Both the position numbers and the translations under genes were made by a program. Below are positions 11,601-23,481 of a DNA stretch of 64,000 bases, piece by piece. The stretch comes from Syngnathus acus (lineage: Eukaryota; Chordata; Actinopteri; Syngnathiformes; Syngnathidae), in NCBI RefSeq assembly GCF_901709675.1, contig NC_051095.1, positions 28,164,956 through 28,228,955 on the forward strand, in the 5' to 3' direction. A model generated the notes under the pieces. The model saw nothing but the letters and a program-made list of their open reading frames with translations, did not search any database and had not been told where the DNA came from. Each line of letters opens with the position of its first letter. Within the stretch, counting starts at the first letter, position 1.

Positions 11601-13254
11601 CGTCTTCCAATTAGCCATTAATTTCCTAGTACCTTTTGTTAATCAAACTTCAAATTCTACTATTAACAAGAATTTAATATATTTGAGAAAAACGTCTCCT
11701 TTCCTTCATGAGCTCTTGGCTGTATTGTGATGGACCTAATTTGAACCATTTTAAAGTGGCAGATTACCCCAAACTTAAAATTGTAAGTCTTAACTGTGAT
11801 TTCTCTCAATTATACTGTGATTTCCAGAAGCTCATCCTATTTTCAGGCTACATTCCATCGTTTGTTTTCCTGCCTTTGATTTTATGCAATCCTCTCCATC
11901 ATCTTTCCTCTTTTCCTGCTTTTCCCAATTTTGCGTACAGAATGTACATTATTCATAAGTAAGTGATGTTCCAAACATAGCATCATCTCTGGTTTGACCT
12001 CAGTATTATTGGTGTTATGCTCACTTACCGATATTACTGGACTATCTTGAATTTTTCATTCTTCGCCACTTACATCGAAGGCCATTTCTCAGCTGTTCAC
12101 TTTTCCCATGCTCCAGCTAGGCTCCATTATTCGAATCTAGAATGTGATTTTCATTTGAATTTCTTACTCTTGGACTTCTGAATTGCTCCTATCGCTAATT
12201 TAGTTGTACCGAGCATACTTTTACAAGAGTATTCAAAGAACCAACAGATTACTACCAAATCCAATATCTTCTCGTTGGCATCTCCTCCTCTATTTTGGAC
12301 TTACTGCTTTTGACCTGTGCGTCTTGTTACAGTGGGCACTGGTCAGCCTTGTCGGGCCAATGCAATTTACGAGCAGGCTCTCCATGCATACAATTCAGTC
12401 CTATGTCTAAATCCAGAGAATTCCTTTAATTCCAGCTGCCGCTGTGGCCCTCACTTGATACCTCTCTTGCTCTCATAAATTAGTGTTGACCGGTTGAGTT
12501 TTCTTTAGACACTCAAATCACCTATATTTGTGTTGTAGTGGTTAGCCCTCGCATGCTTCTACTCCACTTGTTAAACGGCTGTTAAACATTAATTCTAAGT
12601 TCATGCTGTGTCTCTATATCCTCCTGGAGACAACGGATGTATCCGCCGTCTCAGGTTTTTTATGTAACTAGAAAATCAGAAGTATTGAGAAGAGCCCCAA
12701 AGAAACGGGTATCAATAATTTGTTTTCAATTTTGCCATCCTTTCAGCAATTTAAATTAATAAGTTGAGCTTTTCTTCAGATCCAATTTCCCATTCCTCTC
12801 AGAATGCTAAAAGGAGCGTCAGCTGGCCTTAGTGGGGTCCCCCATTATTTACGAGGGGGCCACACTCTTCTGCCACCGCTTGCTGTCGTCCCAGCATGTT
12901 TTTCTTTAGATACATCTATATTGGTGTCGTATTGGTTAACACACGCATGCTCCTATTTCTCCTGTTGGTCATGCATTCTTTTGCTCCTTCAGCATTCCGT
13001 CTTCCACCATTCTATCATAGTTCCTCTCGCTGCTGGCAGAGCAGGCCCCTAAAATGGGCATAAATTTGGCCCTGTGCACCGCCTCGACGTCACCGCGCGG
13101 GGAGGGGCCAGCCTTAAAACACAGTGGGCAGGTACAGGTTGGCCACCCTGCCGCCCAGGGGGCCGGATCCCCCTCCCCGCGCGTGCAGCGCAGGCGGGCA
13201 CGCGTCCCAAAGCAACGGGAGCACACCATCCTATCCGTTCCTTTTGCTGCTTCT

Positions 13255-13420
13255 ACAAGCACGCGCTCACACCCATGCGCACTCATGAGCATAACCACAG
13301 ACACGCACGCACTCACGAGCACGTACACACACACTCACTCACGGACACGCACACACGCACACACACACTTACTTACGGGGCCCCACACACACCCACAAAT
13401 ACACATTTCAAGCGTCCCTT
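13255..13420. repeat. CA/CACT/CACG-rich simple repeat
   Basis: Imperfect CA-type tract within the LTR element interior. It creates long but meaningless plus-strand frames rich in His and Thr. Confidence 0.75.
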
Positions 13421-14040
13421 CACGCGCAAGCTCAAACAGACAACATTAAGCTGACCGAGTTCACAAAGATTACACAGGAGACAGAACAACGGGATTCGAA
13501 TCCATTTCCACATTTTGCCTCTTTCCAACTGCTGCTGAGCAGTTTGGTCATTTTAACTGTCATCAGAGCAGATGCACTGACAAATACGCACGTCTTACTT
13601 AACTTTTGTTTCGTTTCGTTTCGTTTCTAGTAGCGCTGTATATTTCCCCTTTATTCTGCAGAATTTAACTTAAGTGTGCACACAAATTACATTTTCTCCA
13701 CATGGTATACCAATATTAACCCCCCCAGAGGCCTCTTTTCCACGTTTTCCATTTTCACACAGGAGCCGCACAGCACCTTCGTCCAATAGCGGTTTTGTCG
13801 CAGGCTCAAATTTATCGAACTTTGACAGACGTGCATGCTATTACAGTACGCCTCGACAAATCGGGATCGGACCGTTGACGCAAAAACGTACCAGCTGCCT
13901 CGGTATACGAAAAATGACAGCCCACCGGGTTTACCTGTCATTATCTTGCACCAGCGTTTAACTCGAGGAGCCTTGTAACCCACAAACACTTCTAATTCGA
14001 TCAGTTTCCAAACGACGTGGCTTACGCGCGCTTTATTTTC

Positions 14041-14135
14041 CTCGGCACCCTTAAAAAAGGGTCTGACCGGATCTCGGCACCCATAACCGGGTCTGGCCGG
14101 ACCACTTCGGCACCCTTAAAAAGAGTCTGACCGGG
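14041..14135. repeat. About 31-bp tandem repeats in LTR element leader
   Basis: Three imperfect copies of a unit containing TCGGCACCC and GGTCTGACCGG lie roughly 830 bp inside the 5' LTR. Confidence 0.7.
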
Positions 14136-14961
14136 TCACTTTCACATTCATGCTCACAGTGGATGCCAAGGCTGCGCACTTTTCCTATTTGCCAAACGTG
14201 GTCAGCGCAAGCCTCCCTTTTTCGCTCGACTTTGACAGAGACTACCACGGCCGCCGAACATCTCGACAACTGCACTTGGCCCGTACGGCCATTAGGTGCG
14301 ACTGCAGTGTCCCGGCTTGTCCCAGGAATTTTAACCGTCTGGGGGCTAAGCGGGTGGCTGTCTCTTGTCGCAACAGTGTTCAATCGTATCTGTGTTTTTG
14401 CCTCATTCACACAGCTAAGATTTCTATCCTCCATCGGATCTGTCGCCAAACTCAAGTCCACGTTTTATGGGACTTTCTGCTATTCTTTTATTGTGACGGC
14501 CAACAGCGATGTCCCAGACAACCTGTCCGGTCACGTTTCTTTTTTCTCATTCATCATTTCTCACCAGACATGTCACTCACTCCGCTGTGCACATTCCCCA
14601 TTAAGTTTTAAGTTACTGTTCACTTTTTATTTTATTTTTTATTTATTTTTTCTATTTTTATTTTACTTTTCCTTTGCTGTTTCTATTTGGGGCCACTTCC
14701 CCTTCAAAGGTCGAATTATGACGACTTTTGACTAGGAGAGACAACTTACTCCCGGAACAGCTCATGGCCACATCAGATTCGTCTGTAACTGCCCCCCTCA
14801 AGGGGCCAAACCCCCTTTTTTCCAAGAGTCGAGCATATCGCGGCAACTGTGGGCGAAGCATCTCACCTTAATGACAGCCGCTGGCCGGGCGCTGGATTCT
14901 CGCTCAGGAAGCGGGCGGGAATTCCCTGGGGGAACACGAATCCTGTTCGTGACGCCAAAAA

Positions 14962-15472
14962 TGTGGTGAATTGTCTTTGTTGTTTCGCTGGTCTCCAAAA
15001 AAAACACTCGGTGGACAATGGCTGTCCCAGCGAAGCACTCCAGTGACACACGGCTGATTGGGAAAAGATTTTATTCAACCGATGTCAAAGTGATGTCTCT
15101 CCAAAAGTTTGAGTGGCCCCAAGAGCAAAGATGTTTCAGCTCTTGACAGCAAAGATGTTCGCCCCAAAAAAGCCCTTGCGCTTCTTGCTCTTGCCCTTTT
15201 TTCTCTCTATCTGTTCTCCCCCATCATTTGTACCTCGTAAGACAACAGCTGCGGTCCGAGTCTCACTCTACTGGTCGCTTCCGATGCCCTTAAAAGGGCA
15301 TGGACAAAGGTCTTCCTGGTCGCGGACGAATGGCCCTTCCATATTCTAAGTACCTACACATTACTGAAACTAGAGCTTCTCTGTACCGCAAAAATAGCCT
15401 ATGGTCTCCTCACTGCAACTAGGTCACCATTTAAGGTGACATACAGATGCATAGAATCCAAAATTTACCTCA
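14962..15472 (-). repeat. 5' LTR
   Basis: 511 bp. The primer-binding-site-like sequence lies 4 nt inside its inner edge (14941-14957), so transcription would start here and run to lower coordinates. The matching plus-strand frames in both LTRs are shadows. Confidence 0.9.
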
Positions 15473-15721
15473 CCACAAATTACATGACCTAGGCCAGGGT
15501 GATTTATGTTACAAATGATTATCAATCAAATAAGATGAATTGTTTTAAATATCCTAATGCAGCAGTAACGGGACATGACAGACCACTTCGCGCTTCATCT
15601 TTCGTTAATGCGCTACTTCACGGGTTTATAAGTGACGGGAGAATACTGCGGTCAAGCCATCAGACTTTCGTTTTCTCGTGTTCAAGCCAGCCGCTCTTTA
15701 AAAAAAAGTGTGCCCCTATTT

Positions 15722-16100
15722 CAGGCGTTGCGGTAAAATAGAGCGAAGGAAAAGCAGAGCAGTGTGATAGCATGTAAACGCCATAAAAGAGAGCAAATTG
15801 TAAACATAGCATTCCGATAGCATGTAAAGACTTCAATATAAAAGCTTCAGGTGTTGCGGTAAAAGAGAGCGAAAGAAAAGAAGAGCAGTGTGACAGCATG
15901 TAACTGCCGTAAAAGAGAGCAAATGAAAAGCTTAGCAGTGCGATAGCATGTAAAGACATCCGGTTATCAAAATATTCAGGCGTTGCGGCAAAAGAGAGCA
16001 AAGTAAAAGAAAAGCAGTGTGACATCATGTTAACACCATAAAAGAGAGGAAATGGGAAGCATAGCGATAGCATGTAAAGACATCCGGTTACAAAAAAAAA
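15722..16100. repeat. About 127-bp minisatellite, three copies
   Basis: Units beginning CAGGCGTTGCGG (15722, about 15848, about 15975) each contain AAAGAGAGC and end near GTAAAGACATCCGG. The repetitive minus-strand frame across it is a by-product. A second two-copy repeat with a period near 160 bp (AAAAATGTGTTATTGACATG) follows to 16350. Confidence 0.75.
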
Positions 16101-16373
16101 ATGCTTTAAATTCCTAATGTCTCACCATGTTGTAGTTTTGTCAATTTTCAAATAAAAAATGTGTTATTGACATGCACATTTAAAAAAAAGCCTCAGCCCG
16201 CAGTGGGAAAGCATAGCAGTGTGATGGCATGTAAAGACACCCGTTTTTCAAAATTAAAGATAGTAATTTGTCATATGCCGCACCATGTTGTGTTTTTGTT
16301 ATATTTCAAAATGAAAAATGTGTTATTGACATGCAAATTTAAAATAGCATCAGCAGTGGGTTTTAATATACCG

Positions 16374-16800
16374 TATTTTTCGGACTAAAAGTTGCTCAGG
16401 AATATACGTCACATCAGCCATAAAATGCACAATGAAGTGAAAAAAAACATATAAGTCACACCGGAGTATAAGTCGCATTTTGGGGGAAATTTATTCGACA
16501 AAATCCAACACCAAGAACAGACATAAATGATCAACAGGCTAAACGATACGGTATGCTAACGTGACATAAACACAAACGAAGAGCTGAGAAAGAGCCTGAC
16601 GTAACATTAACAGTTATCCAAATAAGTAACATAAATAACACCTTTATCAAACCATCTGTGTCACTCCAAATCATTAAATCCATCGATCGTCCTTTATGTA
16701 AACAACGCCGCGTGTGCGCCGCTGACGTTGGGCTCGTCGTCAGTTGCAGTTCAAATTATTCCACAGGCCCATATAACGATATATAAAGTATATATCAAAT
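16374..16800. mobile_element. Partial pogo-like MITE (family E)
   Basis: Starts CCGTATTTTTCGGACTAAAA after TA and shares a long interior (AAACGATACGGTATGCTAAC, then TAACGTGACATAAACACAAA) with the complete element at 24547-26356. The right terminus is missing where L2 sequence begins. Confidence 0.7.
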
Positions 16801-16837
16801 TCCTAATATATAAACAACAATATTATCAAACCATGTC

Positions 16838-19228
16838 AAACCATTTTATTCGCCATGATTGAGCGTGCCAAACAAGGAATTTGACTTCGGTACATCACAG
16901 CCTCTGTTCAACATTTAGGTGACTAACAACACTCAGGATGTGTGAAAGATGACAAATATTCTCAAACATCCCCTGATCTTAAACTCCCAGGAGGGCAAGG
17001 AAAAACTTAAAACTTCTACGAGGGGAAATGAGAAACTTTGAGAAGAGACCACAACTGGAAGGATCCCTCTTCCAGGATGACCGGGCTGCAATGGATGCAG
17101 AGAGGACACATAGTACAAACAGTGTAGACAATTCAAAAAAAGGTGTGGAGAGCAGAATGTTATTGCACAGCAATGACTCTGAGACTCTAAGAGTGATGTG
17201 AGTTCGTCAGAGCAACAGCCTGGGGGAAGAAGCTGTCTCTGTGTCTGCTAGTTTTGGCATACAGAGCTCTTTAACGCCGTCCGGAGGGGAGTAGTTCAAA
17301 CAGACTGCAACCTGGGTGAGAAGGGTCCGTAGAGATGTCCTGGACAGGTACAAGTCTTGGATAGATGGGAGGTTGATTCCAATGATCTTTTTTGCAGTCC
17401 TGATTTTCCGTTGCAGTCTGTGCTTGTCTTGTTTGGAGGCCGATCCAAACCAGACAGTGATGGAGGTGCAGAGGACAGACTGCATGATGGCAGTGTAGAA
17501 GGTCTTCAGCAGCTCCCGCGGCAGGTTGAACTTCTTGAGCTGTCTCAGGAATTACAGCTTCTGCTGGGCATTCTTCTTCACAGAGTCTATGTGGCCGGTC
17601 CATTTCAGGTCCCGAGAGATTGTGGTTCCCAGGAACTTGAAGGTGTCTGTGGAGAGAATAGTATTACTGCGGATAGTGAGGGGTGAAAGTGGTGAAGGGT
17701 CTTTCCTGAAGCCCACTGTCATCTCCACGGTCTTGAGCGGGTTCAGCTCCAGGTGGTTTTGGCTGCACCAGTGGACCAGCCGCTCCACCTCCTGTCTGTA
17801 CGCAGTCTCATCACCGTCCCGGATCAGTCCGATGAGAGTGGTGTCGTCTGCATACTTCAGGAGCTTCACAGGAGAGTCACCTGAGGAGAAATCGTTAGTG
17901 TCGAGAGAGAAGAGCAGTGGGGAGAGGATGCACCCTTGAGGGGCGCCAGTATTGGTGGACCGGGTGTCAGATGTGATGCTCCCCAGCTCAGTGGCCTAGT
18001 GGTAGAGTGTCCGCCCTGAGACTGGAAGGTTGTGGGTTCAAACCCCGGCCGGGTCATACCAAAGACTATAAAAATGGGACCCATTGCCTCCCTGCTTGGC
18101 ACTCAGCATTAAGGGTTGGAATTGGGGGGTTAGATCACCAACTGATTCCCGAGCGCGGCACCGCTGCTGCTCACTGCTCCCCTCTCCCCCAGGGGATGGA
18201 TTAAAATCACACGGGGATGGGTTAAATGCAGAGGACAAATTTCACCACACCCAGATGTGTGTGTGACGATCATTGGGACTTTAACTTTAACTTTAACTCA
18301 CACGCTGTCTCCTGTTGGTCAGGAAGCTGGTGATCCACTGACAGGTGGAGGCAGGCACCGCGAGCTGGATGAGCTTCTATTGGAGGATGTCAGGAGCAAT
18401 GGTGTTGAACGCCGAGCTGAAGTCCACAAACAGGATCCTGGCGTACGTTCCTGGGGTGTCCAGGTGGTGCAGGATGTAGTGCAGTCCCATGGTGACCGCA
18501 TCGTCCACCGACCTGTTTGCCCGGTAGGCAAACTGGAGGGGGTCAAGCTGGGGGCCCGTGACATCCTTCAGGTGGTTCAGCACGAACCTCTCGAGAGATT
18601 TTATGACCACAGATGTCGCAGCGACAGGTCTACAGTCATTCAAACCTGTGCTGGCGGGCTTCTTGGCCACTGGAACGATGGTGGAGCTCTTGAAGCACGA
18701 GGGCACCTCACACATCTCCAGGGAACGGTTGAAGATCCGTGCAAAGGTGGGTGCCAGCTGTTCACCACGGACTTTCAAGCACGAAGGTGACACGCCGTCT
18801 GGGCCCGGTGCCTTCCTGATCTTTTGTCTCCGGAACATTTGGCGCACTTCGTCCTCGCGGATCTGGAGTGCGGGCGCGGCCTCTGCAAGAGAGAGAGTAG
18901 GTGACAACGGTGATGGAGGTGTGGACAGAGCGGTTGTGGGGGGAGGTGAGTATGTTGATTGTGCTGCAGGAGGTCCTGTTGTGTGGGAGGACCGATCAAA
19001 CCTGCAGTAGAACATGTTTAGCTGGTTTGCAAGCGTTGGGCTCTCCACAGGAGGGGGGGGTGGTCGTTTCTTGAAGCCCGTGATGCTCTGCAGACCTTTC
19101 CACATTGTTGAGGATTCAGGATTGGCAGAGAGGTGTCTCTCCAGGCTCTCCCCGTAACACCTCCTGGCTTTCCTGACCTCTCGGTTCAGTGTGTTTCTGG
19201 TCTGCTTAAACAGGTCCCGGTCGCCGCT
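16838..19228 (-). mobile_element. L2-type LINE, 5'-truncated, ORF2 broken
   Basis: A minus-strand non-LTR retrotransposon of the CR1/L2 group. From 19105 downward the frame reads KAPGPDGVSPSCLKV, FAYRANRSVDDAV and LFVDFSSAFNTI (reverse transcriptase). After a SINE insertion (17985-18298) it resumes with LLKYADDTTLIGLI (the YADD-type catalytic box) and FLGTTISRDLKW (17869-17552). A second frame (17485-17207) gives the C-terminus. The 3' UTR continues to about 16838. It is 5'-truncated near 19228 where it meets hAT sequence. Frameshifts near 17550 and the SINE make it inactive. Related 3' UTR fragments occur at 20125, 41783, 42413 and 47548. Confidence 0.85.
17985..18298 (+). mobile_element. 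Complete tRNA-derived SINE inserted in L2
   Basis: RNA polymerase III promoter boxes are visible: A box TAGTGGTAGAGTG (17997-18009) and B box GGTTCAAACCC (18035-18045). A conserved body follows and the tail repeats CTTTAA. It splits the L2 reverse-transcriptase frame. Other copies lie at 4397-4631 (minus) and 45680-45977 (plus). This is a SINE promoter head, not a functional tRNA gene. Confidence 0.87.
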
Positions 19229-19620
19229 ATTTCCATCAGTGCCGATTTTCGAGTGTGGGCTGTGACGTCAGCATTCTCGTTATTCGCGCGCTGACATTTC
19301 AGATACAGTTTCACGCTAATGCCACCCACAAACCTTCCCCTGGAATCCTTCCATTAAAATGAGTGTCCCGAGGAAAAGAAAGGTGGACACTGAGTGCTGA
19401 ATGTTAAAAAAGAGTTGACAATTTGGCTCGACCTACGTGTGTGAGCAGACGTTCAGCCACATGAACGTCAACAAAGCCCGTCACAGATCTAGGTTAACGG
19501 ACCAACACCTCAGCTCTATCCTAAGAATTACCGCAACAAATTTTACTCCAGACCATGATGCACTAGTAAAAAAGGGAGACCAACAATACTATTTATTTCT
19601 TCATTAGCGCTAAAACGCCT
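19229..19620 (+). pseudogene. hAT transposase C-terminal relic (GTF2IRD2-like)
   Basis: Plus-strand pieces include a start-like MSVPRKRKVDTE (from 19361) and then, without the catalytic middle, a C-terminal stretch near 19425-19605 with TFSHMNVNKARHRSRLTD and HLSSILRI. This is the dimerisation region of hAT transposases related to GTF2IRD2. The same N-plus-C arrangement is found in the elements at 34337 and 51697. The element abuts the L2 end and its left terminus is lost. Confidence 0.65.
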
Positions 19621-20124
19621 TTTTTAAGCATTTGCGCATTTTTTCATTTGCGCATTTTTGTCCGATCGCACAACTGCAGCTCACCGCCGAACGCGCAACC
19701 GTAGCGCGCCGCCGACCGCGCAACTACACCGCGCTGGTCGCATTATTGTGACAGAGCCGTCGCTGAAATTTAGAAAACATTTTCAAAGTCCTGATGTACT
19801 TTCCAAAATTTAAGTGGACCTCAGTGCGCAGGGAGCTTAATTTGGTCCGATCGCGCAACCGCAGCGCGCCGGGAGCTCACTGTCGCATTGCGTCTTTGTG
19901 TTTTAGGAAGGCTTTACTGCTCCCGCTTGCTTTCTTTGGAGGCATGATTAGGGGTAAATACAATCCGCAAAGTAACGAAAATACAATAACGAACGGAGTC
20001 AGTCGGCATCCGGGCCGCGTGGTCGGGTTTTCTCAGGTCCTTTCGGCTCATCTCGCGAGGTTCGATTTGTTCGAGAACCGGGACGTTCGAAAACAGAGGT
20101 TTGAAAACCGAGGTTTGACTAATA
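19621..20124. other. No recognised gene; short GC-rich repeats
   Basis: Contains repeated GCGCAACC/GCAGCGCGCC-type motifs around 19670-19870. The plus-strand frame at 19794-20183 lacks any domain that I recognise. Confidence 0.4.
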
Positions 20125-20305
20125 GATTCAAGATTCAAGAGTTTTTATTCGCCATGTTTGAGCGTGCCAAACGAGGAATTTGACTTCGGTAAAACACACC
20201 CTCTGTTCAACATATAGGTGACTAACAACACTCAGGACATGTGAATAATGGCAAAAACAGTGTAGACAAATTCAAAAGGTGTGAAGAGCAGGGTGTTATT
20301 GCACC
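20125..20305 (-). mobile_element. L2 3' UTR fragment
   Basis: Matches the 3' end of the L2 copy at 16838-17170 (GCGTGCCAAAC...GGAATTTGACTTCGG region). It runs directly into the TA microsatellite. Confidence 0.7.
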
Positions 20306-20373
20306 TATATATATATGTATATATATACATATATATATATATATGTATATATATACATATATATATATATGTA

Positions 20374-20464
<91 letters not shown>
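20306..20464. repeat. TA/TATG microsatellite, left block
   Basis: Mostly pure TA from about 20376. With blocks 21439-21648 and 23250-23523 it forms one original array split by two transposon insertions. The Tyr/Ile-rich frames here are artefacts. Confidence 0.9.
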
Positions 20465-20467
<3 letters not shown>

Positions 20468-21438
20468 GGATGCACCGAAAATTCGGCCACCGAAAGTTTT
20501 CGGCCGAAAATGACCCAAAAGTGCATTTTCGGTTTTTGACCGAAAGACCTAAATCACCGAAACAACACGGCCGAAACTTGTGATGACGTGAGCAAACAGC
20601 GCAGCCAGCACGCGGGAAAACGGGATAAGAGCCAGCATGTCTGCGGTGTGGACTGATTTCACTATCTCAGAGAAAGACCCACGGATAGCGATTTGCAAAA
20701 CATGCAATGCTGAAATTTCAAGAGGGGGTGCATCTGCATAAGGTTTCTCCACGTCGGGTTTAATTCATCACCTGAAATCCAAACATCCCGATCGCCATTC
20801 TGAACATGAGAAGAAGGCGACACAGAAAAGGAAACTGATACCGAGCACGCCCACTCCGTCTGTGGCGGAGAAAAACCTGCCACTTTACCTCAAGAAGTAG
20901 AATGGGCGTGTGTCTAGTGTTAAAATATTTGTTTTCCAGTTTGTGCATCCACAATTCTTGGTGGATTTGTTGTTGATAAAGGCTATGGTAACCATTGTTT
21001 TGATACACTTTTATGTTGTACACACAGAACAAAATTTAAAAGGCACTTGACTTATGCACTTTGTGTTTTTATAAGAGAACATATTTAATTTTACAGTCTT
21101 TCAGCAGGCCAGTCAGTTATAAGCCTGTAAATTATTATTTAATGTACACATGAGTGGGGTCAAGTTAAACATTTTATTTTTATTTTATTTTTGAATTTTA
21201 ATTTATATTGTGCATTGTTGTAATGTCAGTGCTAAATAAATATTTTCATACTTTTGTAACTGGTTTATTGCAATGCCTTGATTTTAGTGAGGTTAGTACA
21301 CATGTAGCCATAAATGCTGTGGTTCTAATAACTGACATAATCATTTCTTTCGGTGTTTCGGTTTTCGGTTTTCGGCCTTGGTTTCCTCATTTTTGGTTTT
21401 CGGTTTCGGCCAAGAATTTTTATTTCGGTGCATCCCTA
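20465..21438 (+). mobile_element. ZBED-type hAT deletion derivative (copy 1)
   Basis: Termini TAGGGATGCACCGAAA and its inverted partner are flanked by the 8-bp duplication ATATATAT. A start at 20637 encodes a BED zinc finger region (ICKTCNAEI), but codon 35 (20739-20741) is TAA where copy 2 has AAA. Past the stop the frame continues to GLIHHLKSKHP. The catalytic middle is deleted and replaced by the 3' UTR. The second copy at 63291 has a different deletion breakpoint. Confidence 0.85.
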
Positions 21439-21578
21439 ATATATATGTATATATATATATATGTATATAAGATAGATATATATATGTGCATATGTATGTG
21501 TGTACATATGTATGTGTGTATATATGTATATGTGTGTATATATGTATATGTATGTATATATGTATATGTATGTATATA

Positions 21579-21642
<64 letters not shown>

Positions 21643-21648
21643 CATATA
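21439..21648. repeat. TA/TATG microsatellite, middle block
   Basis: Tandem TATATGTA and TGTATATA units between the ZBED-type hAT and the Tc1 element. Confidence 0.9.
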
Positions 21649-23249
21649 CAGTGCCTTGCGAAAGTATTCGGCCCCCTTGAACCTTTCAACATTTCGCCAC
21701 ATTTCAGGCTTCAAATATAAAGATATAAAATTTTAATTTTTTTGCAAGAATCAACAAGTGGGACACAATCGTGAAGTGGAACGAAATTTATTGGATAATT
21801 TAAACTTGTGGGGCGTGCAATATTATTCGGCCCCTTTACTTTCAGTGCAGCAAACTCACTCCAGAAGTTCAGTGAGGATCTTTGAATGATCCAATGTTGT
21901 CCTAAATGACTGATGATGATAAATAGAATGCCCCTGTGTGTAATCAAGTCTCCGTATAAATGCACCTGCTCTTTGATAGTCTCAGGGTTCTGTTTAAAGC
22001 GCAGAGAGAACCATGAAGACAAAGGAACACACCAGGCAGGTCCGAGATACTGTTGTGGAGAAGTTTAAAGCCGGATTTGGATACAAAAAGATTTCCCAAG
22101 CTTTAAACATCTCAAGGAGCACTGTGCAAGCAATTATATTGAAATGGAAGGAGTATCAGACCACTGCAAATCTACCAAGACCCGGCCGTCCCTCCAAACT
22201 TTCATCTCAAACAAGGAGAAGACTGATCAGAGATGCAGCCAAGAGGCCCATGATCACTCTGGATGAACTGCAGATAACTACAGCTGAGGTGGGAGAGTCT
22301 GTCCATATGACAACAATCAGTCGTGCACTGCACAAATCTGGCCTTTATGGAAGAGTGGCAAGAAGAAAGCCATTTCTCAAAGATATCCATAAAAAGTCTC
22401 GTTTAAAGTTTGCCACAAGCCACCTGGGAGACACACCAAACATGTGGAAGAAGGTGCTCTGGTCAGATGAAACCAAAATCGAACTTTTTGGCCACAATGC
22501 AAAATGATATGTTTGGCGTAAAAGCAACACAGCTCATCACCCTGAACACACCATCCCCACTGTCAAACATGGTGGTGGCAGCATCATGGTTTGGGCCTGC
22601 TTTTCTTCAGCAGGGACAGGGAAGATGGCTAAAATTGATGGGAAGATGGATGGAGCCAAATACAGGACCATTCTGGAAGAAAACCTGTTGGAGTCTGCAA
22701 AAGACCTGAGACTGGGACGGAGATTTATCTTCCAACAGGACAATGATCCAAAGCATAAAGCCAAATCTACAATGGAATGGTTCACAAATAGACTTATCCA
22801 GGTGTTAGAATGTCAAAGTCAAAGTCCAGACCTGAATCCAATCGAGAATCTGTGGAAAGAGCTGAAGACTGCTGTTCACAAACGCTCTCCATCCAACCTC
22901 ACTGAGCTCGAGCTGTTTTGCAAGGAAGAATGGGCAAGAATTCCAGTCTCTCGATGTGCAAAACTGATAGCGACATACCCCAAGCGACTTGCAGCTGTAA
23001 TTGCAGCAAAAGGTGGCGCTACAAAGTATTAGCCCAAGGGGGCCAAATAATATTGCACGCCCCACTTTTCAGTTTTTTATTTGTTAAAAAAGTTTAAATT
23101 ATCCAATAAATTTCGTTCCACTTCACGATTGTGTCCCACTTGTTGTTGATTCTTGACAAAAAATTAAACTTTTATATCTTTGTTTGAAGCCTGAAATGTG
23201 GCGAAATGTTGAAAGGTTCAAGGGGGCCGAATACTTTCGCAAGTCACTG
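21649..23249 (+). mobile_element. Tc1-like transposon, nearly intact
   Basis: Starts CAGTGCCTTGCGAAAGTATT and ends in its complement (CAAGTCACTG), with TA on both sides (21647-21648 and 23250-23251). The inverted repeats extend about 160-180 bp and include the AATTTATTGGATAATTTAAA stretch. Only one defect is visible in the transposase gene. Confidence 0.92.
22013..23032 (+). pseudogene. Tc1 transposase, one nonsense codon
   Basis: A 339-codon frame of the usual Tc1 length encodes a DD34E cut-and-paste transposase. Residues 1-120 hold the paired-type DNA-binding helices (SRSTVQAIILKWKEY; GRPSKLSSQTRR). The catalytic residues are the Asp of VLWSDETKIELF, the first Asp of QQDNDPKH and the Glu of PDLNPIENLW; I count 34 residues between the last two. 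TGA at 22505-22507 replaces the codon normally found between NAK and YVWRK (one C-to-T change from CGA). Downstream the frame is open to the stop at 23030-23032. All three catalytic residues are kept. Confidence 0.92.
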
Positions 23250-23291
23250 TATGTATATGTATGTGTATATGTATGTATATGTGTGTATATA

Positions 23292-23343
<52 letters not shown>

Positions 23344-23428
23344 GTATATATATGTATATGTATATATATGTATATGTATATATATGTATATGTATATATA
23401 TGTATATGTATATATATGTATATGTATA

Positions 23429-23481
<53 letters not shown>

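Larger units (their letters stand above)
6925..15472 (-). mobile_element. LTR retrotransposon, 8.5 kb, non-coding interior
   Basis: Two 511-bp direct repeats (6925-7435 and 14962-15472), each starting TGTGGTG and ending CTCA on this strand, bound a 7.5-kb interior. A 4-bp duplication CCAC flanks them (6921-6924 and 15473-15476). Orientation is minus: inside the right LTR lies a primer-binding-site-like TGGCGTCACGAACAGGA (complement of 14941-14957), inside the left LTR a polypurine tract GGAGGGGGGAA (complement of 7436-7446), and each LTR has AATAAA in minus sense (7032 region). I count about 6 differences between LTRs (near 1.2%), so insertion is recent. No gag, protease, reverse transcriptase or integrase motif is readable in either strand; the longest frames are unconvincing. 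This resembles a large non-autonomous derivative (LARD) of a Gypsy-like element. Confidence 0.87.

Noticed and set aside
12969-13334. Minus-strand frame with several Cys residues, possible zinc knuckle of gag
   Set aside because: The Cys/His spacing does not fit CX2CX4HX4C and the frame starts in a CA-type repeat.
17997-18045. tRNA gene
   Set aside because: A and B boxes belong to a dispersed SINE with a long non-tRNA body, present in three copies.
18377-19105. Host reverse-transcriptase-like gene
   Set aside because: Motifs and the 3' UTR identify a truncated L2-group LINE interrupted by a SINE.
20241-20583. Long Tyr/Ile-rich frames on both strands
   Set aside because: They are translations of the TA/TATG microsatellite (likewise at 21420-21736 and 23184-23655).
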